A DNA stretch of 8,115 bases from Gemmatimonadota bacterium (GCA_013042495.1 JABDQB010000064.1:1-8115); one strand, 5' to 3'; counted from the stretch's first letter, positions 1 through 7,320 are shown. Notes: generated by a model from the sequence alone, not told the origin. Numbers and translations: made by a program.

Positions 1-624
1 CCGCGAGCCTTCCTCGATCGATCTCAGCCGATTGACGGCGGTAGCCAACGCCGTGCCTATAGCCGTCCCGTCCCGGAGCTGGCCCACGTCCAGGTTGTCG
101 ATGGCCTGGTACAGGATTCCGTAATCCAGTGTACCCGGCACCACCGTCAGGGCCTCGCCGGCGAAAGCGACCAGTCCGATCCGGTCTCCTTCGCGCCCCC
201 TCACGAACCGGCTCACCTCTCGCCTCGCCACCGCGATCCGGTTCTGCGGGCGGAAGTCCTCGGCCAGCATCGAGCTCGAGATGTCGAATGCGAGCATGAT
301 CGTCACGCCCTCGGAACGCTCCTCCACCTTCTCGACGAGGCGCACAGGGCTCGCGAGGGCGAGTACCGTGAGAATGAGCGCGACGGTCCGCCACAGGGGC
401 ACCCAGGCGGACCAGACCGTGAACCGACGGAGACGCACGGCTCCAGCAACATCGGTCGCCGGGCCTGCCGAACGGTCATCAGCCCCATCCCCACCGCCTC
501 CAGCGGCCGCCCCGATCCCGGGGAGCGGCAGTCGCACCCGGCGCTTTTGAAGGGCCGCCCAGCCGATCGGCAGGAGAACCAGCAACAGGATGAACGGCCA
601 CGCTCCCAGCGAGAGGCCGAGCAT
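1..624 (-). CDS. batA: BatA-like VWA-domain membrane protein (C-terminus outside window)
   Basis: Open from the ATG at 624 to the left edge without a stop, giving 208 N-terminal residues; the rest lies outside the window. Two hydrophobic segments are visible, about residues 8-25 and 79-92, separated by a Gly/Ala/Asp-rich loop (about 36-62). A von Willebrand A domain starts near residue 106: strand VTIMLAFD, MIDAS motif DISSS (D114, S116, S118), and the second MIDAS Thr in RDGTAIG (T187). This is the BatA/BatB architecture (N-terminal membrane anchors, then VWA; family members usually end in another membrane helix, not visible here). Known family role: metal-dependent adhesion-type interaction within the Bat (Bacteroides aerotolerance) complex at the inner membrane, next to a MoxR ATPase. 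The start overlaps the upstream stop by 1 nt (TGATG), and GGAGG lies 7 nt before it. BatA is inferred over BatB because it is the first VWA-membrane gene after the DUF58 and BatD-like genes. Confidence 0.86.
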   Translation of the reverse strand, partial: MLGLSLGAWPFILLLVLLPIGWAALQKRRVRLPLPGIGAAAGGGGDGADDRSAGPATDVAGAVRLRRFTVWSAWVPLWRTVALILTVLALASPVRLVEKVEERSEGVTIMLAFDISSSMLAEDFRPQNRIAVARREVSRFVRGREGDRIGLVAFAGEALTVVPGTLDYGILYQAIDNLDVGQLRDGTAIGTALATAVNRLRSIEEGSR

Positions 625-1550
625 CAGGCCGCCTCCGCTTCTTCGGCGTCGACCCAGGCCAGGCAGGCGTCCGCATCGCTGAGCGCCATGGTTTCGGCGG
701 CCTCGATGTGAGCGAACCGGACCAGCCCGGAACGACTCTGGAGCGAGCGCAGACCCGCCTCGACGTCCTCCAGCCTGCGTTTCTCGGTTACCCCGTCCAC
801 GAACTCCCGCACCGGTCGCTCGCGCGGCCACCCGCGTCGAGCCGCGAGGTACTTCCGGAGCGCTTCTTCCAGTCCGTCGTAGAAGGCGGCCAGGTCGACC
901 TCGCCGCCCTCCAGATCCCGCTTGAGTCGGGCGAGCGCTTCTCGGGCATCAACCGCCGGGTCCCTCCACGCTTCTTCTACCTCCGCTTCCTCGGTACGGC
1001 GCAATCGGCGCAGAAGCCACCAGAGCAGCAGAAGGGCGAGCAGAAGGAGCAGGAGCCACCACGGGAAACCGCGGATGCGGTTCGGGCCCCTCGGACCATC
1101 GAGAGGAATCGGACCCTCGGACGCGGAGGGCAGCACGGAGGTCACGTGAATCGGAGGTGGGGTCAGCGAGACCTCCGAACCCTGCCACTCGATCCGCAGG
1201 TCAGGGATGTCCCACGTGCCCGCCTTCCAGGCCGCCAGCCGGTAGCGCGCGCGCCACTGGCCACCGCCCTCCGACTGCCACTCCGTGTCGACCGGTCGGA
1301 GTTGCTCGAGCTCCGCACCGAGCGTGAGGAGGGGAGGAAACTGGACGGTCGCGTCTTGAGCGCCGGCGATCGAGACGCCGAGCGTGAACGGATCTCCCAC
1401 TCGCACGGTGTCCGGCGACAGAGCGGCTGCCCCCCGGGGGCCCGCCGCACCCCGGCCCGAGCCCTGCTGAGCCTGCGACGGTGAAGCGCCGCCCGCCAGG
1501 CAGGCCAGTAGACACGCCGCGACAAATCCGGCTCGACCGTTACGGCTCAT
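624..1550 (-). CDS. BatD-like single-pass membrane protein of the MoxR/Bat cluster
   Basis: A 308-residue protein starting at ATG 1550. The N-terminus is a secretion signal: basic MSRNGR, hydrophobic core about 7-22, and a plausible signal peptidase I site after SQA (residue 27). A Cys at 17 preceded by LLA could instead be an imperfect lipobox. Residues about 43-140 look like an all-beta extracytoplasmic domain (VRVGDPFTLGVSI, then a WDIPDLRIEW strand), as in BatD/oxygen-tolerance proteins. One very hydrophobic membrane helix (about 162-180, Leu/Trp-rich) is followed by a basic stop-transfer RRLRR and a charged cytoplasmic helical tail (about 185-308). It is shorter than typical multi-domain BatD proteins, and a DUF4381-like assignment is also possible. 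It sits between DUF58 and batA, with 1-nt TGATG overlaps at both ends, so it is very probably a structural partner of the VWA proteins. GAGG lies 8 nt before its start. The specific family is inferred from layout and context. Confidence 0.78.
   Translation of the reverse strand: MSRNGRAGFVAACLLACLAGGASPSQAQQGSGRGAAGPRGAAALSPDTVRVGDPFTLGVSIAGAQDATVQFPPLLTLGAELEQLRPVDTEWQSEGGGQWRARYRLAAWKAGTWDIPDLRIEWQGSEVSLTPPPIHVTSVLPSASEGPIPLDGPRGPNRIRGFPWWLLLLLLALLLLWWLLRRLRRTEEAEVEEAWRDPAVDAREALARLKRDLEGGEVDLAAFYDGLEEALRKYLAARRGWPRERPVREFVDGVTEKRRLEDVEAGLRSLQSRSGLVRFAHIEAAETMALSDADACLAWVDAEEAEAA
632..636 (-). promoter_or_regulatory. Shine-Dalgarno of batA
   Basis: GGAGG on the minus strand, 7 nt before the batA ATG at 624, inside the last codons of the BatD-like gene. 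It fixes the batA start and suggests that translation can initiate independently as well as by coupling through the TGATG overlap. Confidence 0.65.
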
Positions 1551-2482
1551 CAGTGGAGCCTCGCCTTGGCGCGCGCGGCGAAGAAGGCCGCCAGGTCAGC
1601 CGCGTACGAGCGGTCCGTGGCCAGGACGAGCCGGTCCGCACCCGCCCGTCGGAACAGGTCCTCCACCCTCTGCTCCCGCTCCTCGGCGAAGCGTGCGAGC
1701 CCCTTCCGCGTGCGGGGATCGGCGAGATCGAGCACGCCGGCCGCGCCGGTCTCCGGGTCCCGAACCTCGATCAAGCCGACGGCGGGCAGTGACCTCTCGC
1801 CCGGGTCCACGAGGTGCAGCCCGACGACGTCGTGCTTGCGCGAGGCGGCGGTGAGCTCCTTCCGAAACTCCGGCCCCTGGAAGTCGGACAGCACGAAGAC
1901 CAGGGACCGTGTCTTGAGCGACCGTACTGCGGTCGCGAGCGCCAGTCCGATGTCCGTACCCTGCCCCTTGGGCCTATGACTCGCCATCACATGCAGCAAC
2001 TGGCGCAGCCGCCCTCGGCCCCGGCGTGGCGTCAACCAGCGCTCGACCCTGTCCGTGAACAGAAGCAGACCCACCCGATCGTTGTTGCGAGCCGCCGCCA
2101 GCCCCAGGAGAGCCGCCAGCTCGAGACTCATGTCACGCTTGGTGCGAACGCGGGTGCCGAAATCGGTGGAGCCCGAGAGATCGACGATGAGAAGGACCGT
2201 CAACTCCCGTTCCTCGACGAACTTCTTGATGAAGGGTTTCCCCATACGGGCGGTGACCTTCCAGTCGATCGCCTGGAAAGGATCCCCGGGCTGATAAGCG
2301 CGCACCTCGGAAAACTCGATCCCGTGACCGCGAAACACCGAGTCGTACGCGCCGACCGCACGGTTCTCCATCAAACGACGGGCCCGCAATTCGAGGCGGC
2401 GGACGAGCACCGGCAGGGCGGCCGCGTCGGGGCTGATGGGGTCCCGCTCCGGCTGCCGGCGCCGGAAGAGACGGAGCGGCAT
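1550..2482 (-). CDS. DUF58 (VWA-like) domain protein, MoxR-associated
   Basis: A 310-residue protein. The reading frame extends upstream to 2707, but that part overlaps moxR and reads as low-complexity Pro/Gly/Arg. I place the start at ATG 2482 (MPLRLFRRRQ), which overlaps the moxR TGA by 1 nt, as at the next two junctions. The DUF58 signature is clear: GIEFSEVRAYQPGD (54-67) followed by IDWKVTARMGKPFIKKF (72-88). It leads into a VWA-like fold with MIDAS-type DLSGS (D101, S103, S105), GTDIG (T176) and the strand VFVLSD (D200). No membrane helix is visible, so it is probably cytoplasmic. Family knowledge: DUF58 genes almost always sit beside moxR, and the products are thought to act as adaptors or substrates of the MoxR ATPase. 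The actual biochemical role is not established. No strong Shine-Dalgarno precedes the start, so translation probably depends on coupling to moxR. Confidence 0.92.
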   Translation of the reverse strand: MPLRLFRRRQPERDPISPDAAALPVLVRRLELRARRLMENRAVGAYDSVFRGHGIEFSEVRAYQPGDPFQAIDWKVTARMGKPFIKKFVEERELTVLLIVDLSGSTDFGTRVRTKRDMSLELAALLGLAAARNNDRVGLLLFTDRVERWLTPRRGRGRLRQLLHVMASHRPKGQGTDIGLALATAVRSLKTRSLVFVLSDFQGPEFRKELTAASRKHDVVGLHLVDPGERSLPAVGLIEVRDPETGAAGVLDLADPRTRKGLARFAEEREQRVEDLFRRAGADRLVLATDRSYAADLAAFFAARAKARLH

Positions 2483-3498
2483 CAGGGAACCGGCACCACC
2501 GCCAGGAGCCTCTCCAGGACCTGGTCCGGAGAGATTTCTTCCGCCTCGGCCTGGAATGTCAGAACGAGGCGGTGGCGCAGCACATCGGGAGCCAGCTCCG
2601 TCACATCTTCGGGAACGACATAAGCGCGTCCCGACAGGAACGCGTGCGCACGGGCCGTGCGAGCAAGGTAGATCGTAGCTCGGGGCGAAGCTCCGTACTC
2701 GAGCCACTGGGCGAGCTCCGTGTCGAGCTCGGAGGCCTGCCGGGTGGAACGAACGAGATCCAGGATGTAGTCCTCGACTCGCTCGTCGAGATAGATATCT
2801 GGCAGCAGAGACCGGGCCGCCAGGATCTGCTCGGGCGTGGCCACCGCCTTCAATGGCGCGAGGGCGTCGGTAACCGTGGCCCGGAGTATCTCGCGCTCTT
2901 CCGTCCGGTCCGGATAGTCGACCCGGATCTTCAGCATGAACCGATCCACCTGTGCCTCGGGAAGCGGATAGGTGCCTTCATGCTCGATCGGGTTCTGGGT
3001 AGCCAGCACGAGGAAGGGCTCCGGTACCTTGTGACTCATCTCACCGATCGTGACCTGATGTTCCTGCATGGCTTCGAGGAGAGCCGACTGGACCTTGGCA
3101 GGTGCCCGGTTGATCTCGTCCGCCAGCACCAGGTTCGCGAAGATGGGGCCCTTTTTCGGCACGAACTCGCGGTTGACCTCGTCCCAGATCAGCGTCCCGA
3201 TCAAATCGGCGGGTAGCAAGTCGGGGGTGAACTGAATGCGCCGGAAGCTGGTGTGAATCGCATCAGCCAGCGTGCGGACCGCCAGCGTCTTGGCAAGGCC
3301 GGGTACGCCCTCGAGAAGAACGTGCCCGCCCGTCAGCAGTCCTATCAGGAGGCGCTCGACCATGCGCTCCTGTCCCACGACACGGAGACCCACCGCCTCA
3401 CGAATGTCGTTCAGGAAATGACTCGCTTCCGCAATCTTCTCGGTCTTCTCGCCGAGCTCCGCCTCGGAAATCCGGTCCGTGATTCGTGTCTCGCTCAC
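2482..3498 (-). CDS. moxR: MoxR-family AAA+ ATPase
   Basis: A 338-residue protein with all AAA+ MoxR landmarks in order: Walker A GVPGLAKT (64-71, K70), Walker B LVLADE (123-128, D127/E128) followed by the typical INRAPAKVQSALLEAMQE, sensor 1 in LATQNPIEHEGTYPLPEAQ (N169), a likely arginine finger R186 in VDRF, and sensor 2 in SPRATIYL (R273). Length is normal for the family. MoxR ATPases are cytoplasmic hexameric chaperone-like enzymes that use ATP to remodel or activate partner proteins, commonly those with VWA domains. Here the partners would be the three downstream products. The start is a GTG at 3498, with GGAGG 11 nt upstream and a closer G-rich GGGGGA. The gap from the preceding SDR-like gene is 25 nt, the largest in the run, so moxR is translated independently of that gene but is probably co-transcribed with it. 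Confidence 0.95.
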   Translation of the reverse strand: MSETRITDRISEAELGEKTEKIAEASHFLNDIREAVGLRVVGQERMVERLLIGLLTGGHVLLEGVPGLAKTLAVRTLADAIHTSFRRIQFTPDLLPADLIGTLIWDEVNREFVPKKGPIFANLVLADEINRAPAKVQSALLEAMQEHQVTIGEMSHKVPEPFLVLATQNPIEHEGTYPLPEAQVDRFMLKIRVDYPDRTEEREILRATVTDALAPLKAVATPEQILAARSLLPDIYLDERVEDYILDLVRSTRQASELDTELAQWLEYGASPRATIYLARTARAHAFLSGRAYVVPEDVTELAPDVLRHRLVLTFQAEAEEISPDQVLERLLAVVPVP

Positions 3499-3509
3499 TC
3501 CCCCACTAC

Positions 3510-3514
3510 CCTCC
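3510..3514 (-). promoter_or_regulatory. Shine-Dalgarno of moxR
   Basis: GGAGG on the minus strand in the 25-nt gap between the SDR-like stop and the GTG of moxR. The 11-nt spacer is slightly long; a GGGGGA directly before the GTG may serve instead. It supports the GTG start. Confidence 0.5.
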
Positions 3515-3523
3515 AGAGTCCTG

Positions 3524-5176
3524 TCATCGCTTCATCCGCTCGCCCTCGTCTTCGAAACGGAAGACGTACGCGGCCAGAGCGCCCGGTCGAATCTCGCCGC
3601 TCCGGGCCCTTACGTCGAGATCGGTCCCCGACCCGTGACCCGCATCCGGAACGTCCAGAACCGCGTCACGGTAGCTGACAAGCCGATCTCGCCAGCGAAC
3701 CCACGAGTCGGTTCGAAGGTCCAGCCAGCCGCGATTCGCCCAGATCGGCTCGGCCGGACCGTCGGGCACCACGCTGACCTTGGGACCCCGCAGCATTCTC
3801 TTTCCGTCGGGAAGCAGGATCGGAATCCCGATCGACAGAACATCGGAACGCAACCGGTCGTCCGACTCGATCAAAGCCACGGCGCGGGAAGCTGTGGTCT
3901 CCGGATCGAGCTCGGCAGCTTCACGGATGTCCTCGAACAAGCGGTTGAGAATCTCGGCTTCGAAAAGCAGCTTGCTCAGTCGGGGCGGTCCGAGCATTTC
4001 GAAGGCGACCGACCGTACTCCGTGTTCCGCCTCGAGCTCCTCCATGTAGCGGAGGGCCGTTTCGCGCATGGCGCCGCCCCGGTACGTGGGCCCCATCGTC
4101 GCCGCATCCAGCGCTCCCACGATATCGCGACCGGTCGGTCGGCCCCGGATTTCCGCGATCGCGGCGTCCGCGATCTCCTCGGGCGTGATGATCTCCATCA
4201 GGCCGAGCGAGGAGATCGTCTCGTACTCGCCGAGGCTGAACAGGCCGTTTTCACCCGCATCAAGCCACACGGATTTCACCGGTTCGCCCATGTCGATGCA
4301 GCGACCATCGGGCGAAGCCGTAAACGCTTCAGAGAGATCGACCGGCGTGTGGCAGTCGAATCGCTGGATCGCCTTACCGCCTCTCATGACGGGCCCATAC
4401 CCGATCCGCTTCCAGGCCACCGCCGCGGTTGGCTTGACCTCCTTCACCACCGGCGAATCAGGCGTGCGCCCCATCAGGAACAGCAGCCCCGAATGGGCTC
4501 CGGACACGCTGGACTTGGAAAGAAGGGTCGCCGATGGCCGTTCCTCGGAGTGTGTGAACGGCACGTTGAGCCCCATTCCACCCGTCCCCGAAGTCCCGAT
4601 CTTCAGATATACCTGCGTCTTCGCCTCCCGCATTCCGTGCATCAACACCTGCACGTGCCGGATCAGCTGGGGCAGGTAGAGGGTGGTCAGGTGAGCCTCG
4701 ATGTCGGCCACCGTCGGCGTCCCGCCGCTCCACATCAGGTCCCTCAGCTTGCCGGCGGACGTAAACAGATCCTGGTACGCGATCGCGGTCGCCGTGTTTA
4801 CACAGTCGATCACGATCTCGGGCCGGTGCGTCTCCAGCAGGTGGTACAGGAGGTTCCGCTTGAAGTCCTCTTCCTGGAGGTGGCCGAGTAGATCGTCCAG
4901 GATCTCCGCCCGCCCCTCATCGGTCTCGAGCATCGCGGTTCGCGAGTCGTTGCGGTGGCTGGTGCGGAGCAGGATGTCTCCCCACTCTGCGACCACTTCG
5001 ACGCCCTCTGAGTCAGACGCTCGCTGCAGCGTGGCGATCCCTTCTTCGGCTTCGTCGCGGCGAAGTGCCGCGATTACAAGGCAAGCCGGTTTCAGCGGAA
5101 GCAGCTTGCGGGCCATTGCGATCCCGACGAGCCCGGAACCGCCAAGCATCAGGATGGTCTTGCCCCGTATGTCCAT
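3524..5176 (-). CDS. Large SDR-like NAD(P)-binding Rossmann-fold protein, function unknown
   Basis: A 550-residue protein. It begins with a Rossmann fold: KTILMLGGSGLVG (6-18, GxxGxxG at G12/G15/G18), then helix MARKLLPLKP and strand CLVIAALRR. Strand EIVIDCVNTAT (120-130) matches the NxA region of extended SDRs. YLKIGTSGTGGMG (190-202) looks like the SDR serine strand. The following TLLSK (217-221) sits where YxxxK should be, with Thr in place of the catalytic Tyr. About 300 further residues (about 245-550) have no fold I recognise. They include RGGKAIQRFDCHTPVD, SLGEYETISSLGLMEIITPEE and a Trp-rich WLDLRTDSWVRWRDR near the C-terminus. No signal peptide or membrane helix is evident, so it is probably cytosolic. 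The start at ATG 5176 is 1 nt past the rluB-like stop, with AGGA 9 nt upstream. A sugar-nucleotide or polyketide-type reductase/epimerase is conceivable, but I cannot name a substrate, and the context (ribosome/condensin genes upstream, MoxR downstream) does not decide it. Confidence 0.8.
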   Translation of the reverse strand: MDIRGKTILMLGGSGLVGIAMARKLLPLKPACLVIAALRRDEAEEGIATLQRASDSEGVEVVAEWGDILLRTSHRNDSRTAMLETDEGRAEILDDLLGHLQEEDFKRNLLYHLLETHRPEIVIDCVNTATAIAYQDLFTSAGKLRDLMWSGGTPTVADIEAHLTTLYLPQLIRHVQVLMHGMREAKTQVYLKIGTSGTGGMGLNVPFTHSEERPSATLLSKSSVSGAHSGLLFLMGRTPDSPVVKEVKPTAAVAWKRIGYGPVMRGGKAIQRFDCHTPVDLSEAFTASPDGRCIDMGEPVKSVWLDAGENGLFSLGEYETISSLGLMEIITPEEIADAAIAEIRGRPTGRDIVGALDAATMGPTYRGGAMRETALRYMEELEAEHGVRSVAFEMLGPPRLSKLLFEAEILNRLFEDIREAAELDPETTASRAVALIESDDRLRSDVLSIGIPILLPDGKRMLRGPKVSVVPDGPAEPIWANRGWLDLRTDSWVRWRDRLVSYRDAVLDVPDAGHGSGTDLDVRARSGEIRPGALAAYVFRFEDEGERMKR

Positions 5177-5177
5177 T

Positions 5178-5897
5178 TCACCCGTTCCTATTCAGTGCGC
5201 GCAGCCGGTCGATCTCGCCCTCGTCGAGCGGGCGCCACGATCCGCGCGGTAGGTCCCCCAATTCGAGCGGCCCGAAGGCAGCCCGCTTCAGCGCGTGGAT
5301 CGTTACACCCACGGCTTCCATCAACCGTCTGACTTCCCGGTTGCGTCCTTCCCGGAGTGACAACTCCAGGACCAACTGGTCCGGGCGGAGGCCCGCACGG
5401 ACCCTGAAGTCATCGACCGAGGCCGGGCCGTCGTCGAGCTTCACCCCTACCCGCAAACGAGATCCCACGTCCCGTGGAATGGGCGCCGCTACGGTTACCT
5501 CGTAGCGGCGCGGGACCCGGTTACGCGGGTGGAGCAGTTTGTCGGCAACCGAGCCTTCGTTGGTCAGGAGCAACATCCCCTCGCTCATGTAGTCCAGTCG
5601 CCCCACGTGAAACAGAGATCCGTGCTCGGCGCCGATGAGGTCGTACACCGTAGGCCGGCCCTCGGGATCATTGCGGGTGCACAGACAGCCTGGAGGCTTG
5701 TTGAGCATGATCCAGCGCGGGGGCTCGAGCTGAACCGGCTGACCGTCTACCTCGACCGAGCTGACGTGCGGGTCGACCTTCGTGCCAAGCTCGGTTACGA
5801 CGAGTCCGTCCACTCGGACCCGACCCTCCCGGATCAGCTCCTCGCTGGCTCTCCGCGAGGCCACCCCCGCGCGAGAAAGATACTTCTGCAGACGCAT
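5178..5897 (-). CDS. rluB: RluB/RsuA-family rRNA pseudouridine synthase
   Basis: A 239-residue protein from ATG 5897. An N-terminal S4 RNA-binding domain (MRLQKYLSRAGVASRR through about residue 55, including EELIREGRVRVDG) is followed by the pseudouridine synthase catalytic domain. WIMLNKPPGCLCT (62-74) and the catalytic motif GRLDYMSEGMLLLTNEG (99-115, Asp102) are present, as is the family C-terminal motif LREGRNREVRRLMEAVG (181-197). The enzyme isomerises a specific uridine to pseudouridine in rRNA; RluB-type members act on 23S rRNA, RsuA on 16S. Which one applies cannot be settled from sequence alone, but the scpA-scpB-rluB order is the classic neighbourhood for RluB. Start: an in-frame GTG at 5909 (MAADMRLQ) has a better-spaced AAGAGG (9 nt) in the scpB tail, while ATG 5897 gives the family-typical MRLQKYL. 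The difference is four residues. The gap to scpB is 13 nt. Confidence 0.93.
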   Translation of the reverse strand: MRLQKYLSRAGVASRRASEELIREGRVRVDGLVVTELGTKVDPHVSSVEVDGQPVQLEPPRWIMLNKPPGCLCTRNDPEGRPTVYDLIGAEHGSLFHVGRLDYMSEGMLLLTNEGSVADKLLHPRNRVPRRYEVTVAAPIPRDVGSRLRVGVKLDDGPASVDDFRVRAGLRPDQLVLELSLREGRNREVRRLMEAVGVTIHALKRAAFGPLELGDLPRGSWRPLDEGEIDRLRALNRNG

Positions 5898-5910
5898 GTC
5901 CGCCGCCACG

Positions 5911-6501
5911 TCAGATGACCTCTTCCCCCGCCTCCTCGGCGTCCGCGACGGCCGCCTCCGCTTCCATGGCCTCCTGCAACTCGCCAAGGACGACCGGAAG
6001 TTCGTCCGGCGCCGGAAGATCGGACAGGTCTTTCAGACCGAAGTGCTCGAGAAACATCTGCGTTACGCCGTAGAGAAGCGGGCGCCCCAGACCCTCGCCG
6101 CGCCCGACGACCGCAACCAACTCCCAATCGAGCAACGTCCGGAGAACCGAACTGGCGCTTACGCCCCTGACTTCTTCGATCTCGATCCGTCCAATCGGAT
6201 TCCGGTAGGCGATGATCGCCAGTGTTTCCAGCGCTGCCGGCGACAGGTGCGGCGCTCTGGGCACGGAATCGAACCTTTCAAGATAGGGCGCGTACTCCGG
6301 CCGCGTCAGGACCTGGTATCCGTCGCCCAACTGATAGATCTGGAACGCGCGCTCTGACCCCTCATACTCGTCTCGCAGGGTCTGGATCGCCGCCACGACG
6401 CTCTCGGCGACCAGCACTTCATCGGCCCTGGCGATCTCATCTGCGGTCAGCGGGGTCTGGCTCGCGAACAGCGTGGCCTCGACGATCTGCTCGACCTTCA
6501 C
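5911..6501 (-). CDS. scpB: Segregation and condensation protein ScpB
   Basis: A 196-residue protein, normal family length. It shows two winged-helix halves: the N-terminal half begins KVEQIVEATLFAS with LTADEIA, and the second carries the hallmark LSPAALETLAIIAYRNPI (86-103), IEEVRGVS (108-115) and GRPLLYGVTQMFLEHFGL (139-156). An acidic, Ala-rich C-terminal tail (about 176-196) is typically unstructured. ScpB dimerises and binds ScpA to form the non-SMC subcomplex of bacterial condensin, which acts on the nucleoid in chromosome compaction and segregation. It starts at a GTG at 6501 overlapping the scpA stop by 4 nt (GTGA), with GGAGG 7 nt upstream inside scpA. This is a canonical coupled scpA-scpB pair. 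Confidence 0.96.
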   Translation of the reverse strand: MKVEQIVEATLFASQTPLTADEIARADEVLVAESVVAAIQTLRDEYEGSERAFQIYQLGDGYQVLTRPEYAPYLERFDSVPRAPHLSPAALETLAIIAYRNPIGRIEIEEVRGVSASSVLRTLLDWELVAVVGRGEGLGRPLLYGVTQMFLEHFGLKDLSDLPAPDELPVVLGELQEAMEAEAAVADAEEAGEEVI

Positions 6502-7307
6502 TCTGGTCCCTCCGCGGTCTCATCGGAATCGACGCCTGCCGGGGGTCGCAGCCGGTCTCCGGACAATAACCAGATCGATGCGAACGGTTTGACCTGCTCG
6601 ATGCGCAAAGCCTGTTGTCTGGCCAATTCGAGGGCGGCCAGCAGCGCGGCCACGGCATGCGCCCGGGTTCCCCATGGCCGGAACAGCCGGTCGAACGACA
6701 CTCGCTTCGCTTTGCCCAGCAGGCGCCGCAACAGGGAGACCTTCTCCTCCACGGTCACGGTCTGCGAGGGCGGACGGATCTCGACCGGAGGCGCCGGCTC
6801 GGGGATTCGCGCGACCACAGAAAGGAAGTCCGCAAGCGTCAGCTCCAGCTCTACGGGCGCCAGAGCGGGAGCGGGACGACCCGCGACGTAACCCTTCCCG
6901 AAGTGCCTTCCCCTCTGCGCTTCCGCTCCCTCGAGCACGTGCACCACGTCCTGGAAGTGTTCGTACTCGAGCAGGCGCCTGACCAGTTCGGCCCGCGGGT
7001 CCTCCTCCCAGTCCGGCTGCTCCGGCCGCGGCAGGAGAAGCTGCGCCTTGATTCTCACCAAAGTCGCGGCCATCTCGAGGAACTCGCCCGCCCTTTCGAT
7101 CGGCATGGCTTCCAACTCATCCTCCAGGGTCCGCACGAACTGCTCGGTGATACGGGCAATGGGGATGTCGAAGATGTCGATGTCCTGGGAACGAATCAGG
7201 TGAAGGAGCAGGTCGAGAGGTCCCTCGAACCGCTCCAGAGACACCTGGAACGGCTCGATGGAGCGGTGAGTGCCTTCTCCCACCTGCGCGCTGGGACTCA
7301 TATCCAC
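6498..7307 (-). CDS. scpA: Segregation and condensation protein ScpA (kleisin)
   Basis: A 269-residue kleisin. The N-terminal SMC-binding region carries the signature RFEGPLDLLLHLI (26-38), followed by IDIFDIPIARITEQF (43-57) and FLEMAATLVRIKAQLLLP (76-93). A less conserved linker with acidic and Pro/Ala-rich stretches (about 94-185) leads to the C-terminal winged helix (about 186-250, EEKVSLLRRLL to VKPFASIWL), which contacts the second SMC head. ScpA bridges the SMC heads and recruits ScpB. It is first in the minus-strand run. Start: GTG 7307 has only weak GGTGA complementarity upstream. An in-frame ATG at 7301, two codons later (MSPSAQVG), is equally possible, so the true start is 7307 or 7301. 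It is divergent from rpsT across 92 nt. Confidence 0.95.
   Translation of the reverse strand: MDMSPSAQVGEGTHRSIEPFQVSLERFEGPLDLLLHLIRSQDIDIFDIPIARITEQFVRTLEDELEAMPIERAGEFLEMAATLVRIKAQLLLPRPEQPDWEEDPRAELVRRLLEYEHFQDVVHVLEGAEAQRGRHFGKGYVAGRPAPALAPVELELTLADFLSVVARIPEPAPPVEIRPPSQTVTVEEKVSLLRRLLGKAKRVSFDRLFRPWGTRAHAVAALLAALELARQQALRIEQVKPFASIWLLSGDRLRPPAGVDSDETAEGPE
6509..6513 (-). promoter_or_regulatory. Shine-Dalgarno of scpB
   Basis: GGAGG on the minus strand, 7 nt before the scpB GTG at 6501, located in the final codons of scpA. It supports the GTG start and the 4-nt overlap. Confidence 0.65.
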
Positions 7308-7320
7308 ATCACCGGGGACC

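Noticed and set aside
708..1484. 258-residue plus-strand open frame
   Set aside because: Antisense to the BatD-like gene, which has a signal peptide and membrane helix consistent with its neighbours. The plus-strand product shows no such features.
2483..2707. N-terminal extension of the DUF58 frame up to 2707
   Set aside because: It would overlap 225 nt of moxR coding sequence. The encoded residues are low-complexity, and ATG 2482 fits both the DUF58 family start and the TGATG pattern.
3479..4891. 470-residue open frame on the plus strand
   Set aside because: It lies antisense to the SDR-like gene, has low-complexity His/Arg/Gln-rich composition and no recognisable domain, and is expected in GC-rich DNA opposite a real gene.
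5898..5987. N-terminal extension of the rluB-like frame up to 5987
   Set aside because: It overlaps the scpB end and reads as Arg/Pro-rich shadow sequence. The S4 domain starts at MRLQKYL.
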